The notes beneath the pieces are model-generated. The model did no database searches. It had not been told where the DNA came from and saw only the letters and a list, made by a program, of their open reading frames with translations. A DNA stretch of 64,000 nt, from contig NZ_PRDB01000020.1 in assembly GCF_002925905.1 (NCBI RefSeq), forward strand, positions 1 to 64,000, in the 5' to 3' direction. This stretch comes from Klebsiella michiganensis. Lineage in GTDB: Bacteria; Pseudomonadota; Gammaproteobacteria; Enterobacterales; Enterobacteriaceae. Position numbers and translations under genes: made by a program. Positions 10,645 to 19,628 of this stretch are shown one piece after another (within the stretch, counting starts at the first letter, position 1; every line of letters begins with the position of its first letter).

Positions 10645-10836
10645 AGCATCCTCATTGGTTCAGAAGCGTGTTCAGCAGCCGGCTTATGCCCACCAGACCG
10701 CAAAAATCAGGCGAGCTCTTGTGACGACATCAACAGTGAAATAAACATCACGGAGTGAACTCATGAATTCATTTTCAAATTAAAAAAGCCTTTTAATATG
10801 ATAGCGGTCACACTTCGTATCCACTCGGTGGTTTTA

Positions 10837-10852
10837 TGTGATTATCATCACT
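10837..10852. promoter_or_regulatory. CRP-like site, fucP side
   Basis: TGTGATTATCATCACT: a perfect left half TGTGA, six bases, and TCACT (4 of 5 of the right half). About 190 bases upstream of the fucP start. CRP control of fuc is established in E. coli; use of this exact site is inferred. Confidence 0.6.
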
Positions 10853-10935
10853 TTAATAATCAGAAAAACATGACCGTTTGAGAAAGTTAATTGTAAAACC
10901 CACAGGCTCGATGACCGATTTATTTTATTATGTGG

Positions 10936-11006
10936 AAAACGGGCAGTTGTTAAAACTATCAGTAAAATGCCCGTTTTTAAATCTATTAGTAAGAACGGGC
11001 ATTTTT
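10936..11006. promoter_or_regulatory. Three alternating ACGGGCA/TGCCCGT motifs, candidate FucR operators or alternative hairpins
   Basis: AAAACGGGCA (10936-10945), TGCCCGTTTT (10968-10977) and AACGGGCATTTTT (10994-11006). The middle copy can pair with either flank, so two hairpins exclude each other; the second ends in a T run on the fucA side. Centres are about 27-29 bp apart, near three helical turns, as expected for a multi-site operator. FucR is the obvious candidate; binding is inferred. Confidence 0.45.
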
Positions 11007-11049
11007 CAGAAAGCAAAAATCAATGAACGGTTGTTTTTATACTGAAATA

Positions 11050-11065
11050 AGTGAGAGGAATCACA
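11050..11065. promoter_or_regulatory. CRP-like site, fucA side
   Basis: AGTGAGAGGAATCACA: half sites AGTGA (4 of 5) and TCACA (5 of 5) with the standard 6-base spacing. It lies about 140 bases upstream of the fucA start codon. Confidence 0.6.
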
Positions 11066-11204
11066 GAACCGGCGGATGTAAATTCCTTTCTGCTTATTCG
11101 GGATGATGATGGTGAGTAATTATTTGAGCTATTCAACAGCGTCGGAGCGTCATCTCCGGCGAGCCGTCTGTTGTCGCATTGCGCATCATAAAGAGAGGTA
11201 AAGA

Positions 11205-11852
11205 ATGGAACGAAATAGACTGGCCCGGCAGATTATTGATACCTGCCTGGAAATGACCCGCCTGGGGTTAAATCAGGGAACCGCCGGTAACGTGAGCGTG
11301 CGTTATCAAGGGGGGATGCTGATCACGCCAACGGGTATTCCTTACGAAAAGCTGACGGAAGCGCACATTGTGTATATCGATGCCGAAGGTCAGCATGAAC
11401 AGGGCAAACTGCCGTCCAGCGAGTGGCGTTTTCATATGGCGGCTTATCAGACGCGGCCTGATGCTCACGCGGTGGTACATAATCATGCGGTTCACTCTAC
11501 GGCGGTGTCGATCCTCAATCGTCCCATTCCCGCCATTCACTATATGATTGCGGCGGCGGGCGGTAACTCTATCCCCTGTGCGCCCTACGCCACGTTTGGT
11601 ACCCGCGAGCTGTCTGAGCATGTGGCCGTGGCGCTGAAAAACCGCAAAGCTACGCTGCTGCAGCACCATGGCCTGATCGCTTGTGAAGAGAATCTGGAGA
11701 AGGCCCTGTGGCTGGCGCATGAAGTTGAGGTGCTGGCGCAGCTTTATCTCAGCACTCTGGCCATCACCGACCCGGTGCCGGTTCTTGGCGACGAGGCCAT
11801 TGCTATCGTGCTGGAGAAATTCAAAACCTACGGATTGCGTATCGAAGAGTGA
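11205..11852 (+). CDS. fucA: L-fuculose-1-phosphate aldolase FucA
   Basis: Zn2+ class II aldolase splitting L-fuculose-1-phosphate to dihydroxyacetone phosphate and L-lactaldehyde. 215 residues, the E. coli length. Visible active-site elements: the acid/base glutamate in LPSSEWRFH (about residue 73), zinc histidines in VVHNHAVH (about 92-94) and QHHGLI (about 155). Ribosome site GAGAGG precedes the ATG. Divergent from fucP. In E. coli fucO follows; here only repeats follow before xni. Confidence 0.97.
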   Translation: MERNRLARQIIDTCLEMTRLGLNQGTAGNVSVRYQGGMLITPTGIPYEKLTEAHIVYIDAEGQHEQGKLPSSEWRFHMAAYQTRPDAHAVVHNHAVHSTAVSILNRPIPAIHYMIAAAGGNSIPCAPYATFGTRELSEHVAVALKNRKATLLQHHGLIACEENLEKALWLAHEVEVLAQLYLSTLAITDPVPVLGDEAIAIVLEKFKTYGLRIEE

Positions 11853-11887
11853 TGCCGTAAGCGAAGGCTTCTGCCGGCTGCGGTTGG

Positions 11888-12298
11888 GTAGCCTGGACAG
11901 ATGCGCAGCATCGCCGGCGGGAAATTCAGCGACTCTGCGCGCTGCTCCCGGGGGCGGCGCAGGACGCGCCTTGCCCGGGCTACAGGTATTCAGCCGTCTG
12001 CGGTAGCCCGGGTAAGGCGTAAGCCGCGACCCGGGGAATGCGCTCACCGTCTGCGATCCGGTAGCCCGGACAGATGCGCAGCATCGCCTCCGGGGAAATG
12101 GTGCCACGCTGCGCTCTGCTCCCGGGGGCGGCGCAGGACGCGCCTTGCCCGGGCTACAGGTATTCAGCCGTCTGCGGTAGCCCGGGTAAGGCATAAGCCG
12201 CGACCCGGGGAATGCGCTCACCGTCTGCGGGCCGGTAGCCCGGACAGATGCGCAGCATCGCCTCCGGGAAGCCGCGCGCACCGCGGCCCGGCGCTACC
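11888..12298. repeat. Tandem ~173-bp GC-rich palindromic repeat (two full units and a partial)
   Basis: Units begin GTAGCCtGGACAGATGCGCA at 11888, 12061 and 12235, i.e. periods of 173 and 174 bp; the third unit ends where xni begins. Each full unit contains facing palindromes (GTAGCCCGGGTAAGGC...GCCGCGACCCGGG; GCCTTGCCCGGGCTAC). Related elements sit at 19522-19619 and 23924-23952, so this is a dispersed family. The stretch fills the place where fucO stands in E. coli and holds no credible gene. Confidence 0.85.
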
Positions 12299-13049
12299 GG
12301 GCCAGCCGCAGCTGCTGCAGGTTGCCGTCCAGCTGTAAATCGGTTTGCAGGCGCGCGATGTCCCGGCAGGTGAAGGCCATCTCTTTCTGTTCTTCCAGCT
12401 TCTTGCGCCACTTCTCCGGCACGTCCGCCAGCCGCGCGTAGATCCCTTCCAGATTCTGAAAATCGGTTAACAGCTGGGCGGCGCTTTTCGGCCCAATGCC
12501 CGCCACGCCGGGAACCTTTGAGCTGCTGATGCCCGCCAGCCCCCAGTAGTCAGGCAGCTGTTCTGGCGTCACGCCAAACTCTTTGGCGATAAACGGCGCA
12601 TCAAGCCAGCGCTTCTGAAAATAGTCGCGGATGCGGATCGTTGGCGACAGCAGCTGGCAGTAGCCTTTGTCGGTTGAAACGATGGTTGCCTGATGGCCGG
12701 CCTGCGCCACTTTGACCGCCAGGGTCGCGGCAAGATCGTCGGCTTCGCTGCCGCTGAGCGCCCAGCAGCGAAACCCGCGCTGCTCAAACGCCGCCCGCAG
12801 CGCCGGCATTTCCGCTTCGAGGGTCTCCGGCATCGGCGCGCGCCCGGCTTTATAATCGGGCAGACGCTGATGTCGCCAGCCGTGGCCGCGGTCTTCATCA
12901 TCAAATACCGCCACCACGTGGGTTGGCTGGCTATGGACCACCAGCTGTTCAAGCGCATGCAGGCAGGTGTCGACGCAGGGTGACCCCTGCACCGCGTGGA
13001 TGCGGCGAATCAGATTAAGTGCGTCGACGATTAACAGATGAACGGCCAC
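12294..13049 (-). CDS. xni: Flap endonuclease Xni (ExoIX-type)
   Basis: FEN-family nuclease acting on 5' flap structures, related to the 5' nuclease domain of DNA polymerase I. The start is GTG at 13049, preceded by GAGGATATTC, giving [16 protein letters not shown] and 251 residues as in E. coli; longer in-frame starts have no homology. Metal-site and helix-3-turn-helix elements are visible: [15 protein letters not shown], and [20 protein letters not shown]. The stop abuts the upstream repeat block. Confidence 0.95.
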   Translation of the reverse strand: MAVHLLIVDALNLIRRIHAVQGSPCVDTCLHALEQLVVHSQPTHVVAVFDDEDRGHGWRHQRLPDYKAGRAPMPETLEAEMPALRAAFEQRGFRCWALSGSEADDLAATLAVKVAQAGHQATIVSTDKGYCQLLSPTIRIRDYFQKRWLDAPFIAKEFGVTPEQLPDYWGLAGISSSKVPGVAGIGPKSAAQLLTDFQNLEGIYARLADVPEKWRKKLEEQKEMAFTCRDIARLQTDLQLDGNLQQLRLAR

Positions 13050-13158
13050 GAATATCCTCATAAATAGGCTCTTATTGCAGTGCCTTTCAGGGTAACATCG
13101 CCGCGCGGATGAGGCTATTGGCGCCAGGGAAATCAGGAAGATGACTCGCAGTTTCCGG

Positions 13159-15102
13159 CTAATCAACGTGCATCAGCAGGCCGAGATCGCTATTGGTGGC
13201 TTCGCCGTACCAGACCGCCTCGCGCACCGAAACCGGTTTGTGGATAAGCCCCAGGGCGTAAAAGCGATCGGCGATACTTTGTTGGGCGCGAATCACGTTG
13301 AGATCCATCGGCCGCGGACGATGGCTGCGGCGCGATAAGGCGCGCGTCAGAGAGGCGGCGTTAAGCCCCAGCTCGGCGGAGAGCAGTCCGGCGGCTTGCT
13401 CCCGGTGCTGGTCAATAAACTGGCCGGTCTGCGCCAGCTCGGCTAACAGGCGCTGCATGATATCGCTATTGCGGCTGGCGTAGTCGCGGCGCGACAGGTA
13501 GAACTGGTGGTTATTGACGCGCCCCTCGCCGCTGGCAACAACCCGTAATTCGCCGCTATATTCCGCGTCGCTGAGCAGCGGATCCCACATCATCCAGGCG
13601 TCCACCGCCAGGTAATCGCTGGCGGTCAGCGGATATTTCGGCGGAATATAGACCACTTTGACGTCGTTTAATGCCAGCCCGGCCTCTTCCAGGATATGCA
13701 GCAGCAGCCAGTGCACGTTAGAGCCCTTATTCAGCGCTATACGCTTGCCGCGCAGGTCGGCAATGGTGCGAATGTCGCTGTGCTGCGGGACGACCATCGC
13801 CACGCTTTGCGGAGCGGGCGGTTCCCAGGCGACGTAGACCAGCTCGCCGTTACTCGCCTGAGCGAAAACCGGCGGCGCTTCGCCGGTGGTGCCAAAATCG
13901 ATCTCATCGCAGGCGAGAGCGTGCAGCAGCTGCGGCCCGGCGGGGAATTCGCTCCACAGCACGCTGACGCCGCGGCTGGCAAAGGCTTGCTCGAGACTTT
14001 GCCGCGCTTTCAGGATGCCAAGATTGCCGAAGCGCTGGAAGCCGATGCGCAGTTCCCGGTCGCGAGAGACGCTGTTGACCGCCGGGCCGAAGAGAGGCTC
14101 CTGACGGCGGCGGCTTTTAATGATGCCAAAATTGGCCAGCTGCGTGCGCAGCGTGTGGCGGCTAATACCGAGCAGCGCCGCGGCCTGGCTTTGATTATCG
14201 TCACTGTGGGCCATCGCGCCGCGTATCAACGCCCCGGTGACCCTCTCCCACAGCGGCTCGCCCGGCAGGGAAAGCTGACGACGAATAAAATCGTCGAGCT
14301 CATTATCGCCCGCCGCCGAGGGCTCATTGTTCAGCGTCGTCAGCCGCAGCTGGGCGGGGCCGATCTCCTCTTCTTTACTCAGCAATACCGCGTTATGCAG
14401 GGTGTTTTCCAGCTCGCGAATATTGCCCGGCCAGGGGTACTCCATCAGCCTTGCCAGCGTCTCCGGGGCCAGACGACGAGCCGGGCGGCCCAGGCGGCGG
14501 GCGTAGAGCGAGAGAAAATGGTCCGCCAGTACGGGAATATCCTGGCGACGCTGGCGCAGCGGCGGCAGCGGGACGAGGGCGATATTCAGGCGATAGTAGA
14601 GGTCTTCGCGGAAACGACGCTCGCGGATGGCCTGCATCAGGTCCACGTGGGTGGCGGCGATCACCCGCACGTCCACCTTAATGGCCTTGCGCGAGCCGAC
14701 GCGGGTGATTTCGCGCTCCTGCAGAACGCGCAGCAGTTTGACCTGAAGCGGCAGGCTAAGCTCGCCGATTTCATCGAGCAGCAGGGTGCCGCCCTCCGCC
14801 GCCTCGAACCAGCCGGGATGGCCTTGTACCGCGCCGGTAAACGCCCCTTTTTCATGGCCGAACAGCTCCGCTTCCGCCAGGCTTTCGCTGAGCGCGCCGC
14901 AGTTGACGGCCAGAAACGGCCGGTGGCGGCGCGGGCTATGGTGATGCAGGTAGCGGGCGACGACCTCCTTACCGGTGCCGGTTTCGCCGACAATCAGCAC
15001 GGTCGCCTCGGTGGGGGCCAGTTTATCCAGCAGGCTCTGAAACGCTTTTGACGCCGGGTCGATCAGCGCGGGCGTAGAGGATGGAAATTCAGGATTCAGC
15101 AT
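13159..15102 (-). CDS. Sigma-54 activator fused to an SsuA-like substrate-binding domain
   Basis: 647 residues, start ATG at 15102 after GGAGGT. Order of domains: an AAA+ sigma-54 activator almost at the N-terminus (Walker A GETGTGKE 39-46, GAFTGA 86-91, Walker B LLLDE 107-111), a Fis-type HTH near 285-325 ([17 protein letters not shown]), then from about 350 to the end a complete NMT1/SsuA-like periplasmic-binding-protein fold without a signal peptide. That domain resembles the separate binding protein at 19629-20570 (shared [15 protein letters not shown] blocks). There is no receiver or GAF domain, so the C-terminal domain is the likely effector sensor, probably for a sulfonate or other organosulfur compound. 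Divergent from the monooxygenase gene it probably activates. Ligand unknown. Confidence 0.88.
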   Translation of the reverse strand: MLNPEFPSSTPALIDPASKAFQSLLDKLAPTEATVLIVGETGTGKEVVARYLHHHSPRRHRPFLAVNCGALSESLAEAELFGHEKGAFTGAVQGHPGWFEAAEGGTLLLDEIGELSLPLQVKLLRVLQEREITRVGSRKAIKVDVRVIAATHVDLMQAIRERRFREDLYYRLNIALVPLPPLRQRRQDIPVLADHFLSLYARRLGRPARRLAPETLARLMEYPWPGNIRELENTLHNAVLLSKEEEIGPAQLRLTTLNNEPSAAGDNELDDFIRRQLSLPGEPLWERVTGALIRGAMAHSDDNQSQAAALLGISRHTLRTQLANFGIIKSRRRQEPLFGPAVNSVSRDRELRIGFQRFGNLGILKARQSLEQAFASRGVSVLWSEFPAGPQLLHALACDEIDFGTTGEAPPVFAQASNGELVYVAWEPPAPQSVAMVVPQHSDIRTIADLRGKRIALNKGSNVHWLLLHILEEAGLALNDVKVVYIPPKYPLTASDYLAVDAWMMWDPLLSDAEYSGELRVVASGEGRVNNHQFYLSRRDYASRNSDIMQRLLAELAQTGQFIDQHREQAAGLLSAELGLNAASLTRALSRRSHRPRPMDLNVIRAQQSIADRFYALGLIHKPVSVREAVWYGEATNSDLGLLMHVD

Positions 15103-15175
15103 GGTGACCTCCGGTATTTGATGCCCTGAAGTTATCCTGTGCCGGGGACGGAAACCAGAGGGCTAACTCGCCGGT

Positions 15176-15225
15176 CTGTTGCAAATGCCGCAGTCCGGAC
15201 GCATTGGCTGCGGCATTTGCAACAG
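15176..15225. promoter_or_regulatory. Perfect 18-bp inverted repeat, candidate upstream activator site
   Basis: CTGTTGCAAATGCCGCAG (15176-15193) and CTGCGGCATTTGCAACAG (15208-15225) are exact reverse complements separated by 14 bases. It lies about 60-110 bases upstream of the -24 element at 15287 and between the activator gene and its presumed target, where enhancer-binding proteins usually bind. No T tract, so not a terminator. Binding by the 13159-15102 product is inferred. Confidence 0.75.
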
Positions 15226-15286
15226 CGGCGTAAGGTTCGGTTTTTTGTAACTCACTGAATTTATACTGTTAATTTTTTATTCACCA

Positions 15287-15303
15287 TTGGCACGATTATC
15301 GCT
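15287..15303 (+). promoter_or_regulatory. Sigma-54 (-24/-12) promoter
   Basis: TTGGCACGATTATCGCT: the GG and GC dinucleotides are exactly 10 bases apart as required, and TTGGCAC fits the -24 element fully. The -12 element is TCGC instead of TTGC. The start would fall near 15314, about 60 bases before the monooxygenase ATG. Confidence 0.7.
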
Positions 15304-15372
15304 AACACTCATATAACCAAATTAAAACAACTCTTCGATAAATATCGGATATGGTTATATAGGAAATGGATA

Positions 15373-16545
15373 ATGACGCAAAAAACCGACGATAAAATCA
15401 ACGTGTTCTGGTTTCTGCCCACCCACGGCGATGGCCGCTACCTGGGCACCTCGGAGGGCGGACGCCCGGTTGATTTGCCTTACCTGCAGCAGGTGGCGCT
15501 GGCGGCCGATAGCCTCGGCTACTACGGCGTGCTGATCCCAACGGGGAAAAGCTGCGAAGACTCCTGGCTGGTGGCCTCGGCGCTGGCGCCGTTGACCCGC
15601 CGCCTGCGCTATCTGGTGGCCGTTCGTCCGGGCCTGCAGCCGCCGACGCTGGCGGCGAGGATGGCGACGACGCTCGACCGCCTGTCGGGCGGTCGGCTGC
15701 TGATTAACGTGGTGACCGGCGGCGATCCGGTGGAGAACAAAGGCGACGGTATTTTCCTCAGCCACGGCGAACGCTATCAGGTCACCCGCGAATTTCTCGA
15801 CGTCTACTCGCGCCTGCTGAAAGGTGAAAAGGTGGATTATCACGGCGAGCATATCCACGTGGAAGGCGCGGAAGTGCTGTTTCCGCCGGTACAGGAAAAC
15901 GGCCCGCCGCTGTTTTTTGGCGGCTCCTCTGAGGAAGCCATCGACGTCGCCGCCGATCAAATCGATACCTACCTGACCTGGGGGGAGCCGCCGGCGCTGG
16001 TGGCCGAAAAGCTGGCGATAGTGCGCGAGCGCGCCGCCGCCCGGGGCCGCACGTTGCACTACGGGATTCGTCTGCATGTGATTGTTCGCGAAACCGAAGA
16101 GGAGGCGTGGGCCGCCGCCGATCGGCTGATTTCACACCTTGATGACGAAACTATCGCCCAGGCGCAGAAAATTTTTGCCCGTATGGACTCCACCGGCCAG
16201 GCGCGAATGAGTTCGCTGCATAAAGGATCGCGCGACAATCTGCGTATTGCGCCGAACCTGTGGGCGGGCGTGGGGCTGGTGCGCGGCGGGGCCGGGACGG
16301 CGCTGGTCGGCAATCCGCAGCAGGTGGCAGAACGCATTCGTGAATATCAGGCGCTCGGTATCACCAACTTTATCTTCTCCGGCTACCCGCATCTGGAAGA
16401 AGCCCATCGTTTCGCTGACCTGGTCATGCCGCTATTGCCGCTGGCAGGCCACGATCAGCCGAAGGCGCGTAGCGTCAATACCGGCCCGTTTGGCGAAACC
16501 ATCGGCGGCGATAAGCGTCCGGTGAAACAGGTCAGCGCAAGCTGA
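15373..16545 (+). CDS. SsuD-like FMNH2-dependent alkanesulfonate monooxygenase
   Basis: 390-residue bacterial-luciferase-like (LLM) flavin monooxygenase, very close in sequence to SsuD along its length ([72 protein letters not shown]). SsuD cleaves alkanesulfonates to aldehyde plus sulfite using FMNH2 and O2. No SsuE reductase or SsuBC transporter genes accompany it, so those must come from elsewhere. It has its own -24/-12 promoter. Substrate range may differ from SsuD, so no symbol is given. Confidence 0.88.
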   Translation: MTQKTDDKINVFWFLPTHGDGRYLGTSEGGRPVDLPYLQQVALAADSLGYYGVLIPTGKSCEDSWLVASALAPLTRRLRYLVAVRPGLQPPTLAARMATTLDRLSGGRLLINVVTGGDPVENKGDGIFLSHGERYQVTREFLDVYSRLLKGEKVDYHGEHIHVEGAEVLFPPVQENGPPLFFGGSSEEAIDVAADQIDTYLTWGEPPALVAEKLAIVRERAAARGRTLHYGIRLHVIVRETEEEAWAAADRLISHLDDETIAQAQKIFARMDSTGQARMSSLHKGSRDNLRIAPNLWAGVGLVRGGAGTALVGNPQQVAERIREYQALGITNFIFSGYPHLEEAHRFADLVMPLLPLAGHDQPKARSVNTGPFGETIGGDKRPVKQVSAS

Positions 16546-16586
16546 GGAGGCGCGTATGTTACACCGATTTGTGAAGGCGGTGGGCT

Positions 16587-17984
16587 ATGCAAACTGAACC
16601 GCACGTGGTGATTGTCGGCGGCGGATTTAGCGGTGCGGCGGTGGCTATTCATCTCCTGCGCCTGGCGCCGGTTGGCGTGCGGGTCACGCTGCTGGAGCCG
16701 CGCGAGGTGCCCGGCGCGGGCGTGGCCTACTCCACGACCGAACCGAGCCATCGGATTAACGTTCCTGCCGCGCGGATGCAGCTTGCCGGTGAAGAGGAGG
16801 GCGCGTTCGATCGCTGGTACCGCAGCCAGCCCGCCTTTGCGGATGACCCGCATGCTCTGCTGGCAGACGGCGCGGTCTATCCGCAGCGCGGTCAGTTTGG
16901 CCGCTATGTCGCCCAGCGTTTCGCCGAGGAGGCGCGCGCCAGCGGCGGGCGGCTGACGCATCTGCGCGAGCAGGCGCTGAGCGTTAATCATGGTGAAGTT
17001 GTCACCGACGGCGGGCGTCGGCTGCAGGCCGATCTGCTGGTGCTGGCCATCAGCCATCCGCCGCCCTCGCTGCCGTCGCTGGCGACGCCGTTCGCAACGC
17101 ATCCGGCGCTCATCGCTAACCCCTGGCGAGCGGGTGTGCTGGCAACTATCGCCCCGGAAGCGAGCGTCGCGGTCATGGGCACCGGCCTGACGATGGCGGA
17201 CACCGTCGCGACCCTGACGCGTCTGGGCCATCGGGGGCCGATCGCGGCATTTTCACGCCGCGGGCTGCTGTCCCGCAGCAACCTCAGCGGCAGTAGTGAA
17301 CCCTGGCCTGGCGAATACGATCGCGGAACGCTGCGCCAGCGGCTGCGGCAAATCCGTCTGGATATCGAGCGCGCGGCGGAGCAGGGACAGGCCTGGCAGG
17401 TGGTGCTGGACGCGGTGCGTAATCAGGGGCAGAGCATCTGGCAGGGGCTGGCGGTGGCCGATCGCAAGCGCTTCCTGCGTCATTTGCGCAGCTACTGGGA
17501 CGTTCACCGCTACCGTATCGCTCCGCAGGTCGCCGGGGTCCTTGAGCAGCGCCAGCGCGACGGCAGCCTGCGGGTGCTGGCGGCCAGGCTGACGGCGCTG
17601 GAAGGCGACGCGCAAAAGCTGGCGCTAACCCTGGCTCCCCGGCGCGGTGAAACGCTGCGGGTGAGCGCTGACCACTTTATTTTAACCACCGGCCCGGCGC
17701 ACGGCGGGTTGACCGACAGCCAGCCGCTGCTGCGTCAGCTGAGCCAGCGTGGGCTGATTCGCGCCGATGCGTTCGGCCTTGGCCTGGACGTCGATCGCCG
17801 CTCGCGGGCGATTGGCCGGGAAGGGCGGATTACGCCCAATCTGCTGGTTTCCGGACCCGCCGCGCGGGCGTATTTCGGAGAATTAATGGGGCTGCCGCAG
17901 GTGGCCGACCATGCCGCCGCCGTGGCCGACGAAGCGCTGCGGACCCTGGGCGTCAAACAATCCGCCCGATGTCCGGCGTTCTGA
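16587..17984 (+). CDS. FAD/NAD(P)-binding oxidoreductase (YdhS-like)
   Basis: 465 residues beginning with an FAD Rossmann motif VVIVGGGFSGAAVAIHLL; a second dinucleotide site (VAVMGTGLTMADTVATL) lies near residue 195. This is the FAD-NAD(P)-binding family that includes YdhS. Reaction unknown. It sits 41 bases after the SsuD-like gene and 73 before a second flavin monooxygenase, so a redox role in organosulfur breakdown, possibly oxidation of a side-chain, is a reasonable inference but unproven. Confidence 0.8.
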   Translation: MQTEPHVVIVGGGFSGAAVAIHLLRLAPVGVRVTLLEPREVPGAGVAYSTTEPSHRINVPAARMQLAGEEEGAFDRWYRSQPAFADDPHALLADGAVYPQRGQFGRYVAQRFAEEARASGGRLTHLREQALSVNHGEVVTDGGRRLQADLLVLAISHPPPSLPSLATPFATHPALIANPWRAGVLATIAPEASVAVMGTGLTMADTVATLTRLGHRGPIAAFSRRGLLSRSNLSGSSEPWPGEYDRGTLRQRLRQIRLDIERAAEQGQAWQVVLDAVRNQGQSIWQGLAVADRKRFLRHLRSYWDVHRYRIAPQVAGVLEQRQRDGSLRVLAARLTALEGDAQKLALTLAPRRGETLRVSADHFILTTGPAHGGLTDSQPLLRQLSQRGLIRADAFGLGLDVDRRSRAIGREGRITPNLLVSGPAARAYFGELMGLPQVADHAAAVADEALRTLGVKQSARCPAF

Positions 17985-18057
17985 ACGCCTTTTATCCCCT
18001 GATTCCTTTAATGATTATGCGCGCGTCCCGACAGCGGGGCGCGCCGTGGAGAGTGCT

Positions 18058-19463
18058 ATGTTATCACAACGTGAAATTCGTCTGAACGCTTTTGATATGA
18101 ACTGCGTCGGCCATCAGTCGCCGGGGCTGTGGGCCCATCCGCGCGACCGCTCCTGGCAGTATAAAGACCTCGAGTATTGGGTCGACCTGGCGCGTCTGCT
18201 GGAGCGGGGCAAGTTTGACGGGCTATTTATCGCTGATGTGCTGGGAGTCTATGACGTGCTGAACGGCAACGGCGATGCGGCGATCCGCCAGGCGGCGCAG
18301 GTGCCGGTCAACGATCCGCTGGCGCTGATTACGCCGATGGCGCTGGTGACGGAGCATCTGGGATTCGGCCTGACCGCTTCGCTCTCTTTTGAGCATCCCT
18401 ATCCGTTCGCCCGCCGTCTTTCAACCCTCGACCATCTGACCAAGGGGCGAGTGGGCTGGAATATCGTGACCTCCTATCTTGAGGCGGGGCGCGTAATATT
18501 GGCCAGAAAGCGCAGACCGACCACGACGCCCGCTACGACTATGCCGATGAATATCTGGAGGTGGTCTATAAGCTGCTGGAGGGGAGCTGGGAGGATGGCG
18601 CGGTGCTGCGCGACAGGGAACGTAAGATCTTCAGCGATCCGCGAAAAATTCACCCGATTAACCATCAGGGGAACTTCTTCTCGGTGCCGGGGATCCACCT
18701 CTGCGAGCCGTCGCCGCAGCGTACGCCGGTACTCTATCAGGCGGGCGCCTCCAGCCGCGGCAAGCAGTTCGCCGCCGGCCACGCGGAGTGCGTATTTGTC
18801 GGCGCGCCGTCGAAAGTGCTGCTGAAAAAGACGGTGGCGGATATTCGCCGTCGCGCCGAGGAGGCCGGGCGCGATCCGCGCAGCATCCTGATCTTCAATA
18901 TGCAGACGGTCATCGTCGGCGAAACCGATCGTGAAGCTCAGGCTAAATGGCAGGAGTATAAACCGTACGTCAGCTACGAAGGGGCGCTGGCTCTGCTCTC
19001 CGGCTGGACCGGCATCGACCTTGGTCAGTATCAGCCGGATCAGGTGCTGGAGTATCTGCATACCAACGCGATTCAGTCGATGGTAGAGGCGTTTTCCACC
19101 GCCGATCCGAACAGCCAGTGGACCGTGCAGAAGCTGGCGGACTGGGCGGGGATCGGCGGCTTCGGGCCGCTGGTGGTCGGCAGCCCGCAGACGGTCGCCG
19201 ATGAGCTGCAGTCCTGGGTCGAAGAGACCGACGTCGATGGGTTTAACCTCGCCTATGCGGTGACCCACGAAACCTTCCGCGACGTGGTGGATTTGCTGGT
19301 TCCGGAGCTGCAAAAGCGCGGCGTGTTTAAGCAGGAGTATCGCGAGGGAACCCTGCGCGAGAAGCTGTTTGGCGCCGGCCCGCGGCTGGCTGCGCCGCAT
19401 CCGGGCGCAGGCTATCGCTACGGCGCGCAGGTCGCGGTCGGGAGTGAAGAGAAGGTGAGTTAA
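18058..19463 (+). pseudogene. NtaA/SnaA/DszA-family flavin monooxygenase, one frameshift
   Basis: LLM-class monooxygenase of the NtaA/SnaA/SoxA(DszA) group, which use FMNH2 to oxidise amines, sulfones or related compounds. The first frame runs from ATG 18058 (after GGAGAG) through GRVGWNIVTSYLEAG and then loses homology; the second frame resumes with NIGQKAQTDHD and continues to 19463. Restoring one G in the G run 18486-18489 gives one continuous protein of about 468 residues, normal for the family. Either a genuine recent 1-base deletion or a base-calling error. Third gene of the block after the flavoprotein. Confidence 0.85.
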
Positions 19464-19521
19464 TTTTGCCGGTCCCCCTCTCCCCGAAGGGTGAGGGGCT
19501 GAACTGTGGGGCGGGAGGTTT

Positions 19522-19619
19522 TTCCCGGAGGCGGCGCTTGACGCGCCTGTCCGGGCTACGGATCCACCGCCGTCTGCGGGCCGGTAGCCCGGGTAAGGCG
19601 CTTGCGCCGCGACCCGGGA
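19522..19619. repeat. GC-rich palindromic repeat, same family as 11888-12298
   Basis: Contains GGCGCTTGACGCGCC, GTCCGGGCTAC and GTAGCCCGGGTAAGGCGCTTGCGCCGCGACCCGGG. Lies between the convergent monooxygenase and binding-protein genes and may serve as their shared transcript end. Confidence 0.75.
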
Positions 19620-19628
19620 AGGGAAGAC

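Noticed and set aside
13696-15051. Long plus-strand open frame (about 450 codons) opposite the sigma-54 regulator
   Set aside because: Shadow of a GC-rich gene; low-complexity composition and no motif, while the minus strand carries a complete AAA+ protein.
19475-19498. CCCCTCTCCC...GGGTGAGGGG hairpin as a terminator
   Set aside because: Imperfect stem without a T tract; better regarded as part of the adjacent repetitive sequence.
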